Origin: Escherichia sp. E4742
GTDB lineage: Bacteria > Pseudomonadota > Gammaproteobacteria > Enterobacterales > Enterobacteriaceae
Direction of reading: 5' to 3'
NCBI RefSeq assembly: GCF_005843885.1
Contig: NZ_CP040443.1
Span: 3,534,001-3,598,000 of the forward strand
Length of the DNA stretch: 64,000 nt
Shown: positions 19,452 to 30,618 of the stretch, one piece after another
Numbering within the stretch: the first letter of the stretch is position 1
How the letters are laid out: every line of letters starts with the position of its first letter
Notes under the pieces: model-generated
The model's input: the letters and a program-made list of their open reading frames with translations, nothing else
What the model was told of the DNA's origin: nothing
The model's database searches: none
Program-made: the position numbers and the translations under genes

Positions 19452-20120
19452 GTGAAAATAACAGCTAAAATAATTTATATATTAACCATTGCGTTAATGA
19501 TATCCGGAGCAGTCCAGACAGCAGCGAAAGAAAAAATATCGCTACTCGCACCCTATGATGAGTGGTATTTCAATTTTTTCCACCCTAATTCCTTGCCAGC
19601 AGAAGTTACCTATGTGGAATTATTGGATACCGATGGCATCTATTATCAGTTCAGAACGCTGGCCAGTACTAATGCCAGTCCAGGAAGCGTAGGACAATGG
19701 AGCGAGAAAGTATCGGGAATGTCGTCAGTTTTTAATAAAGCCAAAAATCCCCCGATGTCTATCCATTTTTGCTGGGACTCAGTGATTGATAAAAAAGTGT
19801 ATGAAACCTGGATAACGCTGGCGGGAGAAGTCTGGAAATTGATGCTCACACCTTATTCACCACCTGGTGGTGGCAGTGAAAAGTATTATCTGCGGTATCT
19901 GTTAATCGGGCTGGCTCCGGAAGGAAAAGTACGCGTATGGCTGGAGAAACGTGACAAACCCAATATTCGACTGACGGATAAGCAGATTCTGATAGAAACA
20001 GTTTCAGGTGAAAAAATGGAGATGTGTAAAGGCCGAAGCATCTATAAACGTGGGTATTCTTATCCGGAAAGTACAAAAAACTTTATCAAAGATAAAAAAT
20101 ATCCCTACGGCAACTGGTAG
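19452..20120 (+). CDS. Putative lipase immunity protein, copy 4
   Basis: This 222-residue paralogue has a GTG start six bases after copy 3. The signal peptide is that of copies 2 and 3, the middle is nearly identical to copy 1 (LASTNASPGSVGQWSEK), and the C-terminal block is that of copy 2 (YKRGYSYPESTKNF). It is therefore a recombinant of the other copies. It is the last gene of the module; the convergent selU stop lies about 50 bases downstream. Confidence 0.72.
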   Translation: MKITAKIIYILTIALMISGAVQTAAKEKISLLAPYDEWYFNFFHPNSLPAEVTYVELLDTDGIYYQFRTLASTNASPGSVGQWSEKVSGMSSVFNKAKNPPMSIHFCWDSVIDKKVYETWITLAGEVWKLMLTPYSPPGGGSEKYYLRYLLIGLAPEGKVRVWLEKRDKPNIRLTDKQILIETVSGEKMEMCKGRSIYKRGYSYPESTKNFIKDKKYPYGNW

Positions 20121-20170
20121 TTAACCAGTTGCACAATTTCTTAAAGAGGAAAGAAAAGCACTTTTGTGGG

Positions 20171-21292
<1,122 letters not shown>

Positions 21293-21345
21293 TCAAATCA
21301 GCTTGCGCGCTATTTTACGCGCCAACGCGCAAGGAAACTTGATTT

Positions 21346-22272
21346 TTAACTGTGTGAGTTGCCGAAAATTTCTAAAAATCCACTGATTTCCGGCCTGCGC
21401 TGGGTAAACAAGGCCACAATATCTTCCACCGCTTTGCCGCTGCCAAATTTACGCCATGCCAGACTCAATGGCGAAGGCGGGCGCATCGTTGGAATGACCC
21501 GGCTGACCAGTTGTTGATTATCGATCATTGACTGGCAAAGTGATTTTGGCAAAAAACCAATGCCAACACCCGCCAGATGGGCGGCGATTTTCGTTTCCAT
21601 ATCAGGAACAATAATCTCTTTTTGCCCCGGCAATCGCCAGGCGACGCGTTTGGTTAATGTGCGGGCGCTGTCTTCAATATTGACCGCCGGAAAGCGCCGC
21701 AACTGCGCTTCTGTTAGCGGCTCTTCAACGTTCGCCAGTGGATGATCTGCCGCCATGACAAAGCGCCATTGCACCGAACCTAAAGGATCAAGGCTAAACG
21801 TATTTGCCAGTGCTTCGGTTCCCGTGACGCCGATGGCCAGTGAAAAACCTTCGTAAAGTAGCGAATCCCAGACGCCCATATAGATTTGGCGGGAGATGTG
21901 AAACTGGGTAAACGGGTAACGTTCATTAAGCCACGTCAGCAGCCTGGCAACGGCCTGGGGGTTGTAGAGCAGGTTGTTGATGACGATATTCACCTGGCGT
22001 TCCACGCCATCATTCACCTGTTGCAGCTCGCTCGGCATGCTTTCCAGCCAACTCAGCCAGTCTCTGGCCTGACAAAGCAGATGTTCGCCAGCCGCTGTCA
22101 ACGTTACGCTGCGAGTCGTGCGGAAAAACAGCGCTACTCCGGTATTCTCTTCCAGAAGCTTAATGCGATAACTGATGGTTGCCGTCGTTTTACATAATCG
22201 TTCTGCCGCTTTTGAAAAACTTCCCGTTTCGGCAACAGCAATGAAAGTCCGCAAAGTTTCTGGATCAAACAT
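21346..22272 (-). CDS. allS: AllS, LysR-type activator of allantoin genes
   Basis: This 308-residue LysR regulator has an N-terminal helix-turn-helix ([15 protein letters not shown]) and a C-terminal effector domain. AllS activates the allD-allC-allE operon when allantoin is used as nitrogen source under anaerobic conditions. It is divergent from allA. An AllR-type operator lies between them, so AllR can repress allS and allA together. Confidence 0.95.
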   Translation of the reverse strand: MFDPETLRTFIAVAETGSFSKAAERLCKTTATISYRIKLLEENTGVALFFRTTRSVTLTAAGEHLLCQARDWLSWLESMPSELQQVNDGVERQVNIVINNLLYNPQAVARLLTWLNERYPFTQFHISRQIYMGVWDSLLYEGFSLAIGVTGTEALANTFSLDPLGSVQWRFVMAADHPLANVEEPLTEAQLRRFPAVNIEDSARTLTKRVAWRLPGQKEIIVPDMETKIAAHLAGVGIGFLPKSLCQSMIDNQQLVSRVIPTMRPPSPLSLAWRKFGSGKAVEDIVALFTQRRPEISGFLEIFGNSHS

Positions 22273-22379
22273 CTTCAGGTATCCCCTTTTTAAATCAGCA
22301 AGTTGCGTGATTTTCTGTCCTTTGATTTACCTGTATTTTTACATGATAACCCTGCGTGATTTGTGGGCTAAATCTAGTT

Positions 22380-22396
22380 TTGGAAAAATATTCCAA
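22380..22396. promoter_or_regulatory. AllR operator, allS-allA intergenic
   Basis: TTGGAAAAATATTCCAA is a near-perfect palindrome matching the AllR consensus and the gcl site at 23930. It lies 105 bp before the allA ATG and 107 bp before the allS start, placed to control both directions. Confidence 0.85.
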
Positions 22397-22501
22397 CTTT
22401 TGTGTTGATGTTGTTCTCTTAAGGTTTTAGATTGCCTGTTATTGAAACCAAGCTGACCGGTCGGCGGTGGTTGAACGGAATTATGTTACAAGGACAAAAA
22501 G

Positions 22502-22984
22502 ATGAAACTTCAGGTATTACCGTTAAGTCAGGAAGCCTTCTGTGCTTATGGCGACGTTATCGAAACGCAGCAACGGGATTTTTTCCATATTAACAATGGC
22601 CTGGTGGAGCGCTATCACGATTTGGCGCTGGTTGAAATTCTTGAGCAAGACCGTACGCTTATCAGCATTAACCGCGCGCAACCGGCGAATCTGCCGCTGA
22701 CCATCCACGAACTCGAACGTCATCCGCTGGGTACTCAGGCATTTATCCCGATGAAAGGTGAAGTGTTTGTCGTGGTCGTGGCGTCAGGTGACGATAAGCC
22801 AGACCTGTCAACGCTGCGGGCGTTTATCACCAACGGTGAGCAGGGGGTGAATTATCATCGTAACGTCTGGCATCACCCGCTTTTCGCTTGGCAGCGCGTA
22901 ACCGATTTTCTGACCATCGATCGCGGCGGCAGTGACAACTGTGATGTTGAAAGTATTCCTGAACAGGAACTCTGTTTTGCGTGA
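22502..22984 (+). CDS. allA: AllA, ureidoglycolate lyase
   Basis: This 160-residue cupin-like enzyme releases urea from ureidoglycolate to give glyoxylate. It has the family length and the conserved [12 protein letters not shown] segment near the C-terminal third. It is first in allA-allR order, followed by the repressor gene 77 bp downstream. Control by AllR is expected from the operator upstream. Confidence 0.95.
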   Translation: MKLQVLPLSQEAFCAYGDVIETQQRDFFHINNGLVERYHDLALVEILEQDRTLISINRAQPANLPLTIHELERHPLGTQAFIPMKGEVFVVVVASGDDKPDLSTLRAFITNGEQGVNYHRNVWHHPLFAWQRVTDFLTIDRGGSDNCDVESIPEQELCFA

Positions 22985-23061
22985 CGCCTGCAACCGACTT
23001 GCATAAGATAAACTAATTGTTCATTGTTTATGCTCACTTGTAGGTCGGAGTTAACGTAGGT

Positions 23062-23877
23062 ATGACGGAAGTTAGACGGCGCGGCAGGCCAGGACAGGCG
23101 GAGCCTGTGGCACAGAAGGGCGCACAGGCGTTAGAGCGGGGAATTGCGATTCTGCAATATCTGGAAAAAAGTGGAGGAAGTTCGTCGGTTAGCGATATTT
23201 CTCTCAATCTGGATTTGCCGCTCTCGACGACCTTTCGCCTGTTAAAGGTTTTACAGGCAGCGGATTTTGTCTATCAGGACAGTCAGTTAGGCTGGTGGCA
23301 TATAGGATTAGGTGTCTTTAACGTCGGCGCGGCGTACATCCATAACCGCGATGTCCTCTCCGTCGCCGGGCCGTTTATGCGCCGACTGATGCTGCTCTCT
23401 GGCGAGACGGTCAACGTCGCGATTCGTAATGGTACAGAAGCGGTGTTGATTGGGCAGCAAGAGTGTAAGTCGATGGTCAGGATGTGTGCCCCGCTGGGCA
23501 GTCGCCTGCCGCTACACGCTTCCGGCGCAGGTAAGGCTTTGCTTTATCCGCTGGCAGAAGAAGAGTTGATGGGCATTATTCTGAAAACTGGCTTGCAGCA
23601 GTTTACGCCGAACACGTTGGTGGATATGCCCACTCTGCTCAGGGATCTGGAACAGGCGCGTGAACAGGGATATACCGTCGACAAAGAAGAGCATGTAATT
23701 GGTCTGAATTGCATTGCTTCAGCGATTTATGACGATGTTGGAAGCGTGGTTGCGGCTATCTCCATCTCAGGCCCGGCCTCGAGACTGACGGAAGATCGCT
23801 TTGTCAGTCAGGGTGAGCTGGTACGGGACACGGCACGAGATATCAGTACGGCGCTGGGACTGAAAGCTCACCCATAG
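23062..23877 (+). CDS. allR: AllR, IclR-family repressor of allantoin/glyoxylate genes
   Basis: This 271-residue IclR-type regulator has an N-terminal winged helix (about 22-85) and a C-terminal effector-binding domain. Glyoxylate releases AllR from operators at allS/allA and gcl, while allantoin counteracts this effect. It is followed by a strong terminator that separates it from gcl. Confidence 0.95.
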   Translation: MTEVRRRGRPGQAEPVAQKGAQALERGIAILQYLEKSGGSSSVSDISLNLDLPLSTTFRLLKVLQAADFVYQDSQLGWWHIGLGVFNVGAAYIHNRDVLSVAGPFMRRLMLLSGETVNVAIRNGTEAVLIGQQECKSMVRMCAPLGSRLPLHASGAGKALLYPLAEEELMGIILKTGLQQFTPNTLVDMPTLLRDLEQAREQGYTVDKEEHVIGLNCIASAIYDDVGSVVAAISISGPASRLTEDRFVSQGELVRDTARDISTALGLKAHP

Positions 23878-23887
23878 TTTCAGTCGC

Positions 23888-23914
23888 TTCCCGCTCTGCG
23901 GAGCGGGATTTTTT
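23888..23914 (+). terminator. Rho-independent terminator after allR
   Basis: Stem CCCGCTC (23890-23896) with GAGCGGG (23901-23907), loop TGCG, then a run of six T at 23909-23914. It lies just before the gcl operator. Confidence 0.88.
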
Positions 23915-23929
23915 GGCAAATTTTGAAAG

Positions 23930-23946
23930 TTGGAAAATTTTTCCAA
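23930..23946. promoter_or_regulatory. AllR operator at gcl
   Basis: TTGGAAAATTTTTCCAA is a near-perfect palindrome 20 bp before the gcl ATG and matches the AllR consensus. It would block gcl and its downstream genes in the absence of glyoxylate. Confidence 0.9.
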
Positions 23947-23966
23947 TTAATAGAGGTAGGAAGAAA

Positions 23967-25748
23967 ATGGCAAAAATGAGAGCCGTTGACGCGGCAATGT
24001 ATGTGCTGGAAAAAGAAGGTATCACCACCGCTTTTGGTGTTCCTGGAGCAGCAATCAATCCTTTCTATTCGGCGATGCGTAAGCACGGCGGGATTCGCCA
24101 CATTCTGGCGCGTCATGTTGAAGGTGCGTCGCATATGGCGGAAGGGTATACCCGCGCAACGGCAGGGAATATCGGCGTTTGTCTGGGGACTTCTGGTCCT
24201 GCGGGCACGGACATGATCACCGCGCTCTATTCCGCTTCTGCTGATTCCATTCCTATTTTGTGCATCACTGGTCAGGCACCACGTGCTCGTCTGCATAAAG
24301 AAGATTTCCAGGCTGTTGATATCGAAGCTATCGCCAAGCCGGTAAGTAAAATGGCGGTTACAGTACGTGAAGCGGCGCTGGTGCCTCGTGTGCTGCAACA
24401 GGCATTTCACCTGATGCGTTCTGGTCGTCCGGGTCCGGTACTGGTGGATTTACCGTTCGACGTTCAGGTTGCGGAAATCGAGTTTGATCCTGATATGTAC
24501 GAACCGTTGCCGGTTTACAAACCAGCAGCCAGCCGTATGCAGATCGAAAAAGCTATTGAAATGCTTCTCCAGGCTGAACGTCCGGTGATTGTTGCCGGGG
24601 GCGGGGTAATTAATGCTGACGCAGCTGCACTGTTACAACAGTTCGCTGAACTGACCAGCGTTCCGGTGATCCCAACGCTGATGGGCTGGGGCTGTATCCC
24701 GGACGATCACGAACTGATGGCCGGGATGGTGGGTCTGCAAACCGCGCATCGTTACGGTAACGCAACGTTGCTGGCGTCCGACCTGGTATTTGGTATCGGT
24801 AACCGTTTTGCTAACCGTCATACCGGTTCGGTAGAGAAATACACCGAAGGGCGCAAAATCGTTCATATCGATATTGAGCCGACGCAAATTGGTCGCGTGC
24901 TGTGCCCGGATCTGGGGATTGTCTCTGATGCTAAAGCTGCCCTGACGCTGCTGGTTGAAGTTGTGCAGGAAATGCATAAAGCAGGGCGTCTGCCATGCCG
25001 TAAAGAGTGGGTTGCTGAGTGCCAGCAGCGCAAACGTACTTTGTTGCGTAAAACACACTTCGACAACGTTCCGGTTAAACCGCAGCGTGTGTATGAAGAG
25101 ATGAACAAAGCCTTTGGTCGCGATGTTTGCTATGTCACCACCATCGGCCTGTCACAAATTGCTGCGGCGCAAATGCTGCATGTCTTTAAAGACCGTCACT
25201 GGATCAACTGTGGTCAGGCAGGTCCACTGGGCTGGACCATTCCGGCGGCGCTGGGCGTGTGTGCTGCTGATCCAGAACGCAATGTGGTGGCGATTTCCGG
25301 TGACTTCGACTTCCAGTTCCTGATTGAAGAATTAGCCGTTGGCGCACAGTTCAATATTCCGTACATCCATGTGCTGGTTAATAACGCCTATCTCGGCCTG
25401 ATTCGCCAGTCGCAGCGCGCATTTGATATGGATTACTGCGTACAGCTCGCGTTTGAAAATATTAACTCCAGTGATGTAAATGGTTATGGCGTTGACCACG
25501 TGAAAGTGGCGGAAGGTTTAGGCTGTAAAGCGATTCGCGTTTTCAAACCGGAAGATATTGCTCCGGCCTTTGAACAGGCGAAAGCGTTAATGGCGCAATA
25601 CCGTGTTCCGGTGGTGGTGGAAATTATGCTGGAACGTGTAACCAATATTTCGATGGGTAGCGAACTGGATAACGTCATGGAATTTGAAGATATCACCGAT
25701 AACGCAGCGGATGCGCCGACTGAAACTTGCTTCATGCACTATGAGTAA
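23967..25748 (+). CDS. gcl: Gcl, glyoxylate carboligase
   Basis: This 593-residue thiamine diphosphate enzyme condenses two glyoxylates to tartronate semialdehyde and CO2. The start at 23967 ([11 protein letters not shown]) is preceded by an AGGAAG-type ribosome binding site and lies just after the AllR operator. Val51 is present where other enzymes of the family have the catalytic Glu, a known hallmark of Gcl. The C-terminal ThDP motif ([12 protein letters not shown]) is also visible. It heads gcl-hyi-glxR. Confidence 0.97.
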   Translation: MAKMRAVDAAMYVLEKEGITTAFGVPGAAINPFYSAMRKHGGIRHILARHVEGASHMAEGYTRATAGNIGVCLGTSGPAGTDMITALYSASADSIPILCITGQAPRARLHKEDFQAVDIEAIAKPVSKMAVTVREAALVPRVLQQAFHLMRSGRPGPVLVDLPFDVQVAEIEFDPDMYEPLPVYKPAASRMQIEKAIEMLLQAERPVIVAGGGVINADAAALLQQFAELTSVPVIPTLMGWGCIPDDHELMAGMVGLQTAHRYGNATLLASDLVFGIGNRFANRHTGSVEKYTEGRKIVHIDIEPTQIGRVLCPDLGIVSDAKAALTLLVEVVQEMHKAGRLPCRKEWVAECQQRKRTLLRKTHFDNVPVKPQRVYEEMNKAFGRDVCYVTTIGLSQIAAAQMLHVFKDRHWINCGQAGPLGWTIPAALGVCAADPERNVVAISGDFDFQFLIEELAVGAQFNIPYIHVLVNNAYLGLIRQSQRAFDMDYCVQLAFENINSSDVNGYGVDHVKVAEGLGCKAIRVFKPEDIAPAFEQAKALMAQYRVPVVVEIMLERVTNISMGSELDNVMEFEDITDNAADAPTETCFMHYE

Positions 25749-25760
25749 GGGAGATAAATA

Positions 25761-26537
25761 ATGTTACGTTTCTCTGCAAATTTATCGATGCTATTTGGTG
25801 AATATGATTTTCTCGCCCGTTTTGAGAAAGCCGCGCAGTGTGGTTTTCGCGGCGTTGAATTTATGTTCCCTTATGATTACGACATTGAAGAATTAACACA
25901 TGTACTGGCGAGTAATAAACTCGAACATACGCTGCACAATTTACCGGCAGGTGACTGGGCGGCGGGCGAGCGCGGTATTGCCTGTATTCCGGGGCGTGAA
26001 GAAGAGTTTCGTGATGGCGTAGCCGCAGCGATTCGTTATGCCCGTGCACTGGGTAATAAAAAAATTAACTGTCTGGTCGGTAAAACTCCGGCTGGTTTCA
26101 GCAGTGAACAGATTCACGCAACGCTTGTAGAAAACCTGCGTTATGCCGCGAATATGTTGATGAAAGAAGATATTTTATTACTGATTGAGCCTATCAACCA
26201 TTTCGATATTCCTGGTTTCCATCTCACCGGAACTCAACAGGCGCTGAAACTAATTGACGATGTTGGCTGCTGCAATGTGAAAATTCAGTATGACATTTAT
26301 CACATGCAGCGGATGGAAGGTGAATTAACCAACACCATGACCCAATGGGCCGATAAAATTGGGCACCTGCAAATCGCCGATAATCCGCATCGCGGCGAAC
26401 CGGGGACCGGAGAAATTAATTACGATTATCTCTTTAAGGTAATTGAAAATTCTGACTACAACGGTTGGGTTGGCTGTGAATATAAACCTAAAACCACCAC
26501 GGAAGCCGGTTTAGGCTGGATGGCTCCGTACCGTTAA
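25761..26537 (+). CDS. hyi: Hyi, hydroxypyruvate isomerase
   Basis: This 258-residue TIM-barrel enzyme interconverts hydroxypyruvate and tartronate semialdehyde. Metal-binding acidic and His residues are visible in LLIEPINHFD and QYDIYHMQ, and the C-terminal GWVGCEYKP is typical. It starts 12 bp after gcl with a GGAG ribosome binding site, so it is co-transcribed. Confidence 0.95.
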   Translation: MLRFSANLSMLFGEYDFLARFEKAAQCGFRGVEFMFPYDYDIEELTHVLASNKLEHTLHNLPAGDWAAGERGIACIPGREEEFRDGVAAAIRYARALGNKKINCLVGKTPAGFSSEQIHATLVENLRYAANMLMKEDILLLIEPINHFDIPGFHLTGTQQALKLIDDVGCCNVKIQYDIYHMQRMEGELTNTMTQWADKIGHLQIADNPHRGEPGTGEINYDYLFKVIENSDYNGWVGCEYKPKTTTEAGLGWMAPYR

Positions 26538-26636
26538 AACGTAACGCTGTTCAGACAATGCTTTTTTAGGCCGCAACGTCGGCAGGGGATCGTGTTGTCT
26601 GGATTCAGGAAAAGCGACATTTAAAAGAGGTTAATT

Positions 26637-27515
26637 ATGAAACTGGGATTTATTGGCTTAGGCATTATGGGTACTCCGATGGCCATTAATCTGGCGCGTG
26701 CCGGTCATCAATTGCATGTCACAACCATTGGTCCGGTTGCTGATGAATTACTGTCACTCGGCGCCGTTAATGTCGACACCGCGCGTCAGGTAACGGAAGC
26801 ATCAGACATCATTTTTATTATGGTGCCGGATACGCCGCACGTTGAAGAAGTTCTGTTTGGTGAGAATGGTTGTACTAAAGCCTCGCTGAAGGGCAAAACC
26901 ATTGTAGATATGAGCTCCATTTCACCGATTGAAACTAAACGTTTCGCCCGTCAGGTGAATGAACTGGGCGGCGATTATCTCGACGCGCCAGTCTCCGGCG
27001 GCGAAATCGGTGCCCGTGAAGGTACGTTGTCAATTATGGTTGGCGGCGACGAAGCGGTATTTGAAAGTGTGAAACCGCTGTTTGAATTGCTCGGTAAAAA
27101 TATCACTCTTGTGGGCGGTAACGGCGACGGTCAAACCTGCAAAGTGGCAAACCAGATTATCGTGGCGCTCAATATTGAAGCGGTTTCTGAAGCCCTGCTG
27201 TTTGCTTCAAAAGCCGGAGCGGACCCGGTACGTGTACGCCAGGCGCTGATGGGCGGCTTTGCTTCCTCGCGTATTCTGGAAGTTCACGGTGAGCGCATGA
27301 TTAAACGCACCTTTAATCCAGGTTTCAAAATTGCTCTGCACCAGAAAGATCTCAACCTGGCGCTGCAAAGTGCGAAAGCACTGGCGCTGAATCTGCCTAA
27401 CACCGCGACCTGCCAGGAGCTATTTAATACCTGTGCGGCAAACGGCGGCAGCCAGTTGGATCACTCTGCGTTAGTGCAGGCGCTGGAATTAATGGCGAAT
27501 CATAAACTGGCCTGA
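26637..27515 (+). CDS. glxR: GlxR, tartronate semialdehyde reductase 2
   Basis: This 292-residue beta-hydroxyacid dehydrogenase has the NAD-binding GLGIMGTPMA motif near the start, the substrate motif DAPVSGGEIGAREG and the catalytic Lys region (CKVANQ). It reduces tartronate semialdehyde to D-glycerate. It follows hyi by 99 bp and completes the glyoxylate-to-glycerate branch. Confidence 0.95.
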   Translation: MKLGFIGLGIMGTPMAINLARAGHQLHVTTIGPVADELLSLGAVNVDTARQVTEASDIIFIMVPDTPHVEEVLFGENGCTKASLKGKTIVDMSSISPIETKRFARQVNELGGDYLDAPVSGGEIGAREGTLSIMVGGDEAVFESVKPLFELLGKNITLVGGNGDGQTCKVANQIIVALNIEAVSEALLFASKAGADPVRVRQALMGGFASSRILEVHGERMIKRTFNPGFKIALHQKDLNLALQSAKALALNLPNTATCQELFNTCAANGGSQLDHSALVQALELMANHKLA

Positions 27516-27684
27516 TGCCCGCAATAAAAATGGCCGATATCAGAAAATGAATCGGCCCGCAGTATTAAACATAGAAAGCAGCCAAAGACGTTGCTTCAGT
27601 ATTAAAAATATATTTTTTATTTTATTAGTTCCTCATAGCTAGATTAAAACAGCGTTATTCGATACGTGAAATTAAGAGGGATTT

Positions 27685-29139
27685 ATGGAACATCAGAGAA
27701 AACTATTCCAGCAACGCGGCTATAGCGAAGATTTATTGCCGAAAACGCAAAGTCAGCGTACCTGGAAATCATTTAACTATTTTACCTTATGGATGGGTTC
27801 GGTTCATAACGTTCCCAATTATGTGATGGTCGGCGGCTTTTTTATTCTCGACTTGTCAACCTTTAGTATTATGCTGGCAATTATCCTTAGCGCCTTTTTC
27901 ATTGCCGCGGTAATGGTATTAAACGGTGCTGCGGGCAGTAAATACGGCGTACCTTTTGCCATGATCCTGCGTGCTTCTTATGGCGTACGTGGCGCACTGT
28001 TTCCCGGATTATTAAGAGGCGGTATTGCTGCCATTATGTGGTTTGGCCTGCAATGTTACGCGGGGTCACTGGCCTGCTTGATCCTGATTGGCAAAATCTG
28101 GCCGGGATTTTTAACTCTCGGTGGTGATTTCACACTGTTAGGGCTTTCTCTACCAGGCTTAATCACTTTCTTACTCTTCTGGCTGGTTAACGTTGGTATT
28201 GGTTTTGGCGGCGGCAAAGTTTTAAATAAATTCACCGCCATTCTTAACCCGTGCATCTATATCGTTTTCGGTGGCATGGCGATTTGGGCGATTTCGCTGG
28301 TTGGGATCGGTCCAATCCTCGACTACATCCCCAGTGGAGTGCAGAAAGCAGAAAACAGTGGCTTCCTGTTCCTGGTGGTGATAAACGCGGTGGTTGCGGT
28401 CTGGGCGGCACCGGCGGTGAGTGCATCTGACTTTACGCAAAACGCCCACTCTTTCCGTGAGCAGGCGCTGGGGCAAACGCTGGGATTAGTGGTGGCCTAT
28501 ATTCTGTTTGCGGTCGCCGGGGTAAGTATTATTGCTGGCGCCAGTATTCATTACGGCGCTGATACCTGGAACGTGCTGGATATTGTTCAACGTTGGGACA
28601 GCCTGTTTGCCTCGTTTTTTGCGGTACTGGTTATTCTGATGACGACAATCTCTACGAATGCCACCGGTAATATTATTCCAGCCGGTTATCAGATTGCCGC
28701 TATTGCACCAACGAAACTGACCTATAAAAACGGCGTACTGATTGCCAGTATTATCAGCCTGCTGATCTGCCCGTGGAAATTAATGGAAAATCAGGACAGT
28801 ATTTATCTGTTCCTCGATATTATCGGCGGAATGCTCGGTCCGGTAATTGGTGTGATGATGGCGCATTATTTCGTGGTGATGCGCGGGCAAATTAATCTCG
28901 ACGAGCTGTACACTGCATCAGGTGATTTCAAATATTACGATAACGGATTTAATCTCACGGCGTTCTCAGTAACTCTGGTGGCGGTTATTTTATCTCTTGG
29001 CGGTAAATTTATTCCGGTCATGGAACCGTTATCGCGTATTTCATGGTTTGTCGGCGTTATCGTCGCCTTTGCGGCCTACGCTTTATTAAAAAAACGCACA
29101 GCAGTCGAAAAAACAGGAGAACAAAAAGTCACAGGTTAA
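27685..29139 (+). CDS. ybbW: YbbW (AllW), putative allantoin permease
   Basis: This 484-residue membrane protein has about 12 hydrophobic segments and belongs to the NCS1 nucleobase-cation symporter family. The N-terminal SQRTWKSFNYFTLWMG is characteristic. Its position directly before allB supports allantoin uptake, which is accepted but mainly inferred from family and context. It follows glxR by 169 bp, in which no gene was seen. Confidence 0.92.
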   Translation: MEHQRKLFQQRGYSEDLLPKTQSQRTWKSFNYFTLWMGSVHNVPNYVMVGGFFILDLSTFSIMLAIILSAFFIAAVMVLNGAAGSKYGVPFAMILRASYGVRGALFPGLLRGGIAAIMWFGLQCYAGSLACLILIGKIWPGFLTLGGDFTLLGLSLPGLITFLLFWLVNVGIGFGGGKVLNKFTAILNPCIYIVFGGMAIWAISLVGIGPILDYIPSGVQKAENSGFLFLVVINAVVAVWAAPAVSASDFTQNAHSFREQALGQTLGLVVAYILFAVAGVSIIAGASIHYGADTWNVLDIVQRWDSLFASFFAVLVILMTTISTNATGNIIPAGYQIAAIAPTKLTYKNGVLIASIISLLICPWKLMENQDSIYLFLDIIGGMLGPVIGVMMAHYFVVMRGQINLDELYTASGDFKYYDNGFNLTAFSVTLVAVILSLGGKFIPVMEPLSRISWFVGVIVAFAAYALLKKRTAVEKTGEQKVTG

Positions 29140-29200
29140 TTAATCCCGATATTCAAAATTGAGTTAGAAAAACCAATCTGTATTTTACAAGGAGTTTGTT

Positions 29201-30562
29201 ATGTCTTTTGATTTAATTATTAAAAACGGCACCGTCATTTTAGAAAACGAAGCTCGCGTTGTCGATATCGCCGTTAAAGGCGGAAAAATTGCCGCTATCG
29301 GTCAGGATCTGGGCGATGCAAAAGAAGTCATGGATGCATCTGGTCTGGTGGTTTCTCCGGGCATGGTCGATGCGCACACCCATATTTCTGAACCGGGTCG
29401 TAGCCACTGGGAAGGTTATGAAACCGGCACTCGCGCAGCGGCAAAGGGCGGTATCACCACCATGATCGAAATGCCGCTCAACCAGCTGCCTGCAACGGTT
29501 GACCGCGCTTCTATTGAACTGAAGTTCGATGCTGCTAAAGGCAAGCTGACTATCGATGCGGCACAACTCGGTGGCCTGGTGTCTTACAACATCGACCGTC
29601 TGCACGAGCTGGATGAAGTGGGCGTTGTCGGCTTCAAATGCTTCGTTGCGACCTGTGGCGATCGCGGTATCGACAACGACTTCCGTGACGTCAATGACTG
29701 GCAGTTCTTCAAAGGCGCGCAGAAGCTGGGCGAACTGGGGCAGCCGGTGCTGGTGCACTGCGAAAACGCCCTGATCTGTGACGAACTGGGCGCAGAAGCG
29801 AAGCGTGAAGGTCGCGTAACCGCTCATGACTATGTGGCTTCGCGTCCGGTATTTACCGAAGTGGAAGCGATTCGCCGCGTGCTGTACCTGGCGAAAGTTG
29901 CTGGTTGCCGTCTGCACGTTTGCCACGTCAGCAGCCCGGAAGGTGTTGAGGAAGTCACTCGTGCACGTCAGGAAGGTCAGGACGTTACTTGTGAATCCTG
30001 CCCGCATTACTTTGTGCTGGATACCGATCAGTTCGAAGAAATCGGTACTCTGGCGAAGTGTTCTCCGCCGATCCGCGATCTGGAAAACCAGAAAGGCATG
30101 TGGGAAAAACTGTTTAATGGTGAAATTGACTGCCTGGTTTCCGACCACTCTCCATGCCCGCCGGAAATGAAAGCGGGCAACATCATGAAAGCATGGGGCG
30201 GTATCGCCGGTCTGCAAAGCTGCATGGACGTGATGTTCGATGAAGCGGTACAGAAACGCGGTATGTCTCTGGCAATGTTCGGTAAATTAATGGCGACTAA
30301 TGCAGCGGATATTTTCGGTCTGCAGCAAAAAGGCCGTATCGCCCCAGGAAAAGATGCCGATTTCGTCTTCATTCAGCCGAATAGCAGCTATGTTCTTACC
30401 AATGACGATCTGGAATATCGCCACAAAGTCAGCCCGTATGTTGGCCGTACTATTGGTGCGCGTATCACGAAAACCCTCTTACGTGGTGATGTGATTTACG
30501 ACATCGAACAGGGCTTCCCTGTTGCGCCGAAAGGTCAATTTATCCTTAAACATCAGCAGTAA
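29201..30562 (+). CDS. allB: AllB, allantoinase
   Basis: This 453-residue amidohydrolase opens allantoin to allantoate. Binuclear metal ligands are visible: His59 and His61 in [11 protein letters not shown], the bridging Lys in VGFKCFV, His in HCENA and HVCHVSSP, and Asp in SDHSPCP. A GGAG ribosome binding site precedes the ATG. It lies between the allantoin permease and YbbY genes. Confidence 0.97.
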   Translation: MSFDLIIKNGTVILENEARVVDIAVKGGKIAAIGQDLGDAKEVMDASGLVVSPGMVDAHTHISEPGRSHWEGYETGTRAAAKGGITTMIEMPLNQLPATVDRASIELKFDAAKGKLTIDAAQLGGLVSYNIDRLHELDEVGVVGFKCFVATCGDRGIDNDFRDVNDWQFFKGAQKLGELGQPVLVHCENALICDELGAEAKREGRVTAHDYVASRPVFTEVEAIRRVLYLAKVAGCRLHVCHVSSPEGVEEVTRARQEGQDVTCESCPHYFVLDTDQFEEIGTLAKCSPPIRDLENQKGMWEKLFNGEIDCLVSDHSPCPPEMKAGNIMKAWGGIAGLQSCMDVMFDEAVQKRGMSLAMFGKLMATNAADIFGLQQKGRIAPGKDADFVFIQPNSSYVLTNDDLEYRHKVSPYVGRTIGARITKTLLRGDVIYDIEQGFPVAPKGQFILKHQQ

Positions 30563-30574
30563 TCTGGCCCTTGT

Positions 30575-30599
30575 AATGCCCGCCTTCGTGGCGGGCATT
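30575..30599. other. Perfect hairpin between allB and ybbY
   Basis: AATGCCCGCC and GGCGGGCATT form a perfect 10-bp stem around TTCGT, but no T-run follows. It may be a 3'-end stabiliser or a weak terminator between co-directional genes. Confidence 0.6.
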
Positions 30600-30618
30600 C
30601 TCCGGTTAAGGTGTGTTT

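Larger units (their letters stand above)
17436..20120 (+). repeat. Fourfold tandem array of immunity genes (about 675-bp units)
   Basis: Four consecutive genes on one strand have the same length in copies 2-4 (669 bp) and 6-bp spacers. Every junction reads TACGGTAACTGGTAAGCAAC followed by GTG. Long stretches are identical between non-adjacent copies, so the array has exchanged segments by recombination. Confidence 0.92.

Noticed and set aside
17436..20120. Possible assembly duplication artefact in the immunity array
   Set aside because: The four copies differ at many positions and in distinct blocks, and each keeps an intact frame, which a collapse or duplication error would not produce.
29240..30217. 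325-codon open frame opposite allB
   Set aside because: Antisense to a well-conserved allantoinase gene with the same codon phase bias; no start signal.
30575..30599. Terminator between allB and ybbY
   Set aside because: The stem is perfect, but the following bases (CTCCGG) contain no T-run, so it is listed only as a hairpin.
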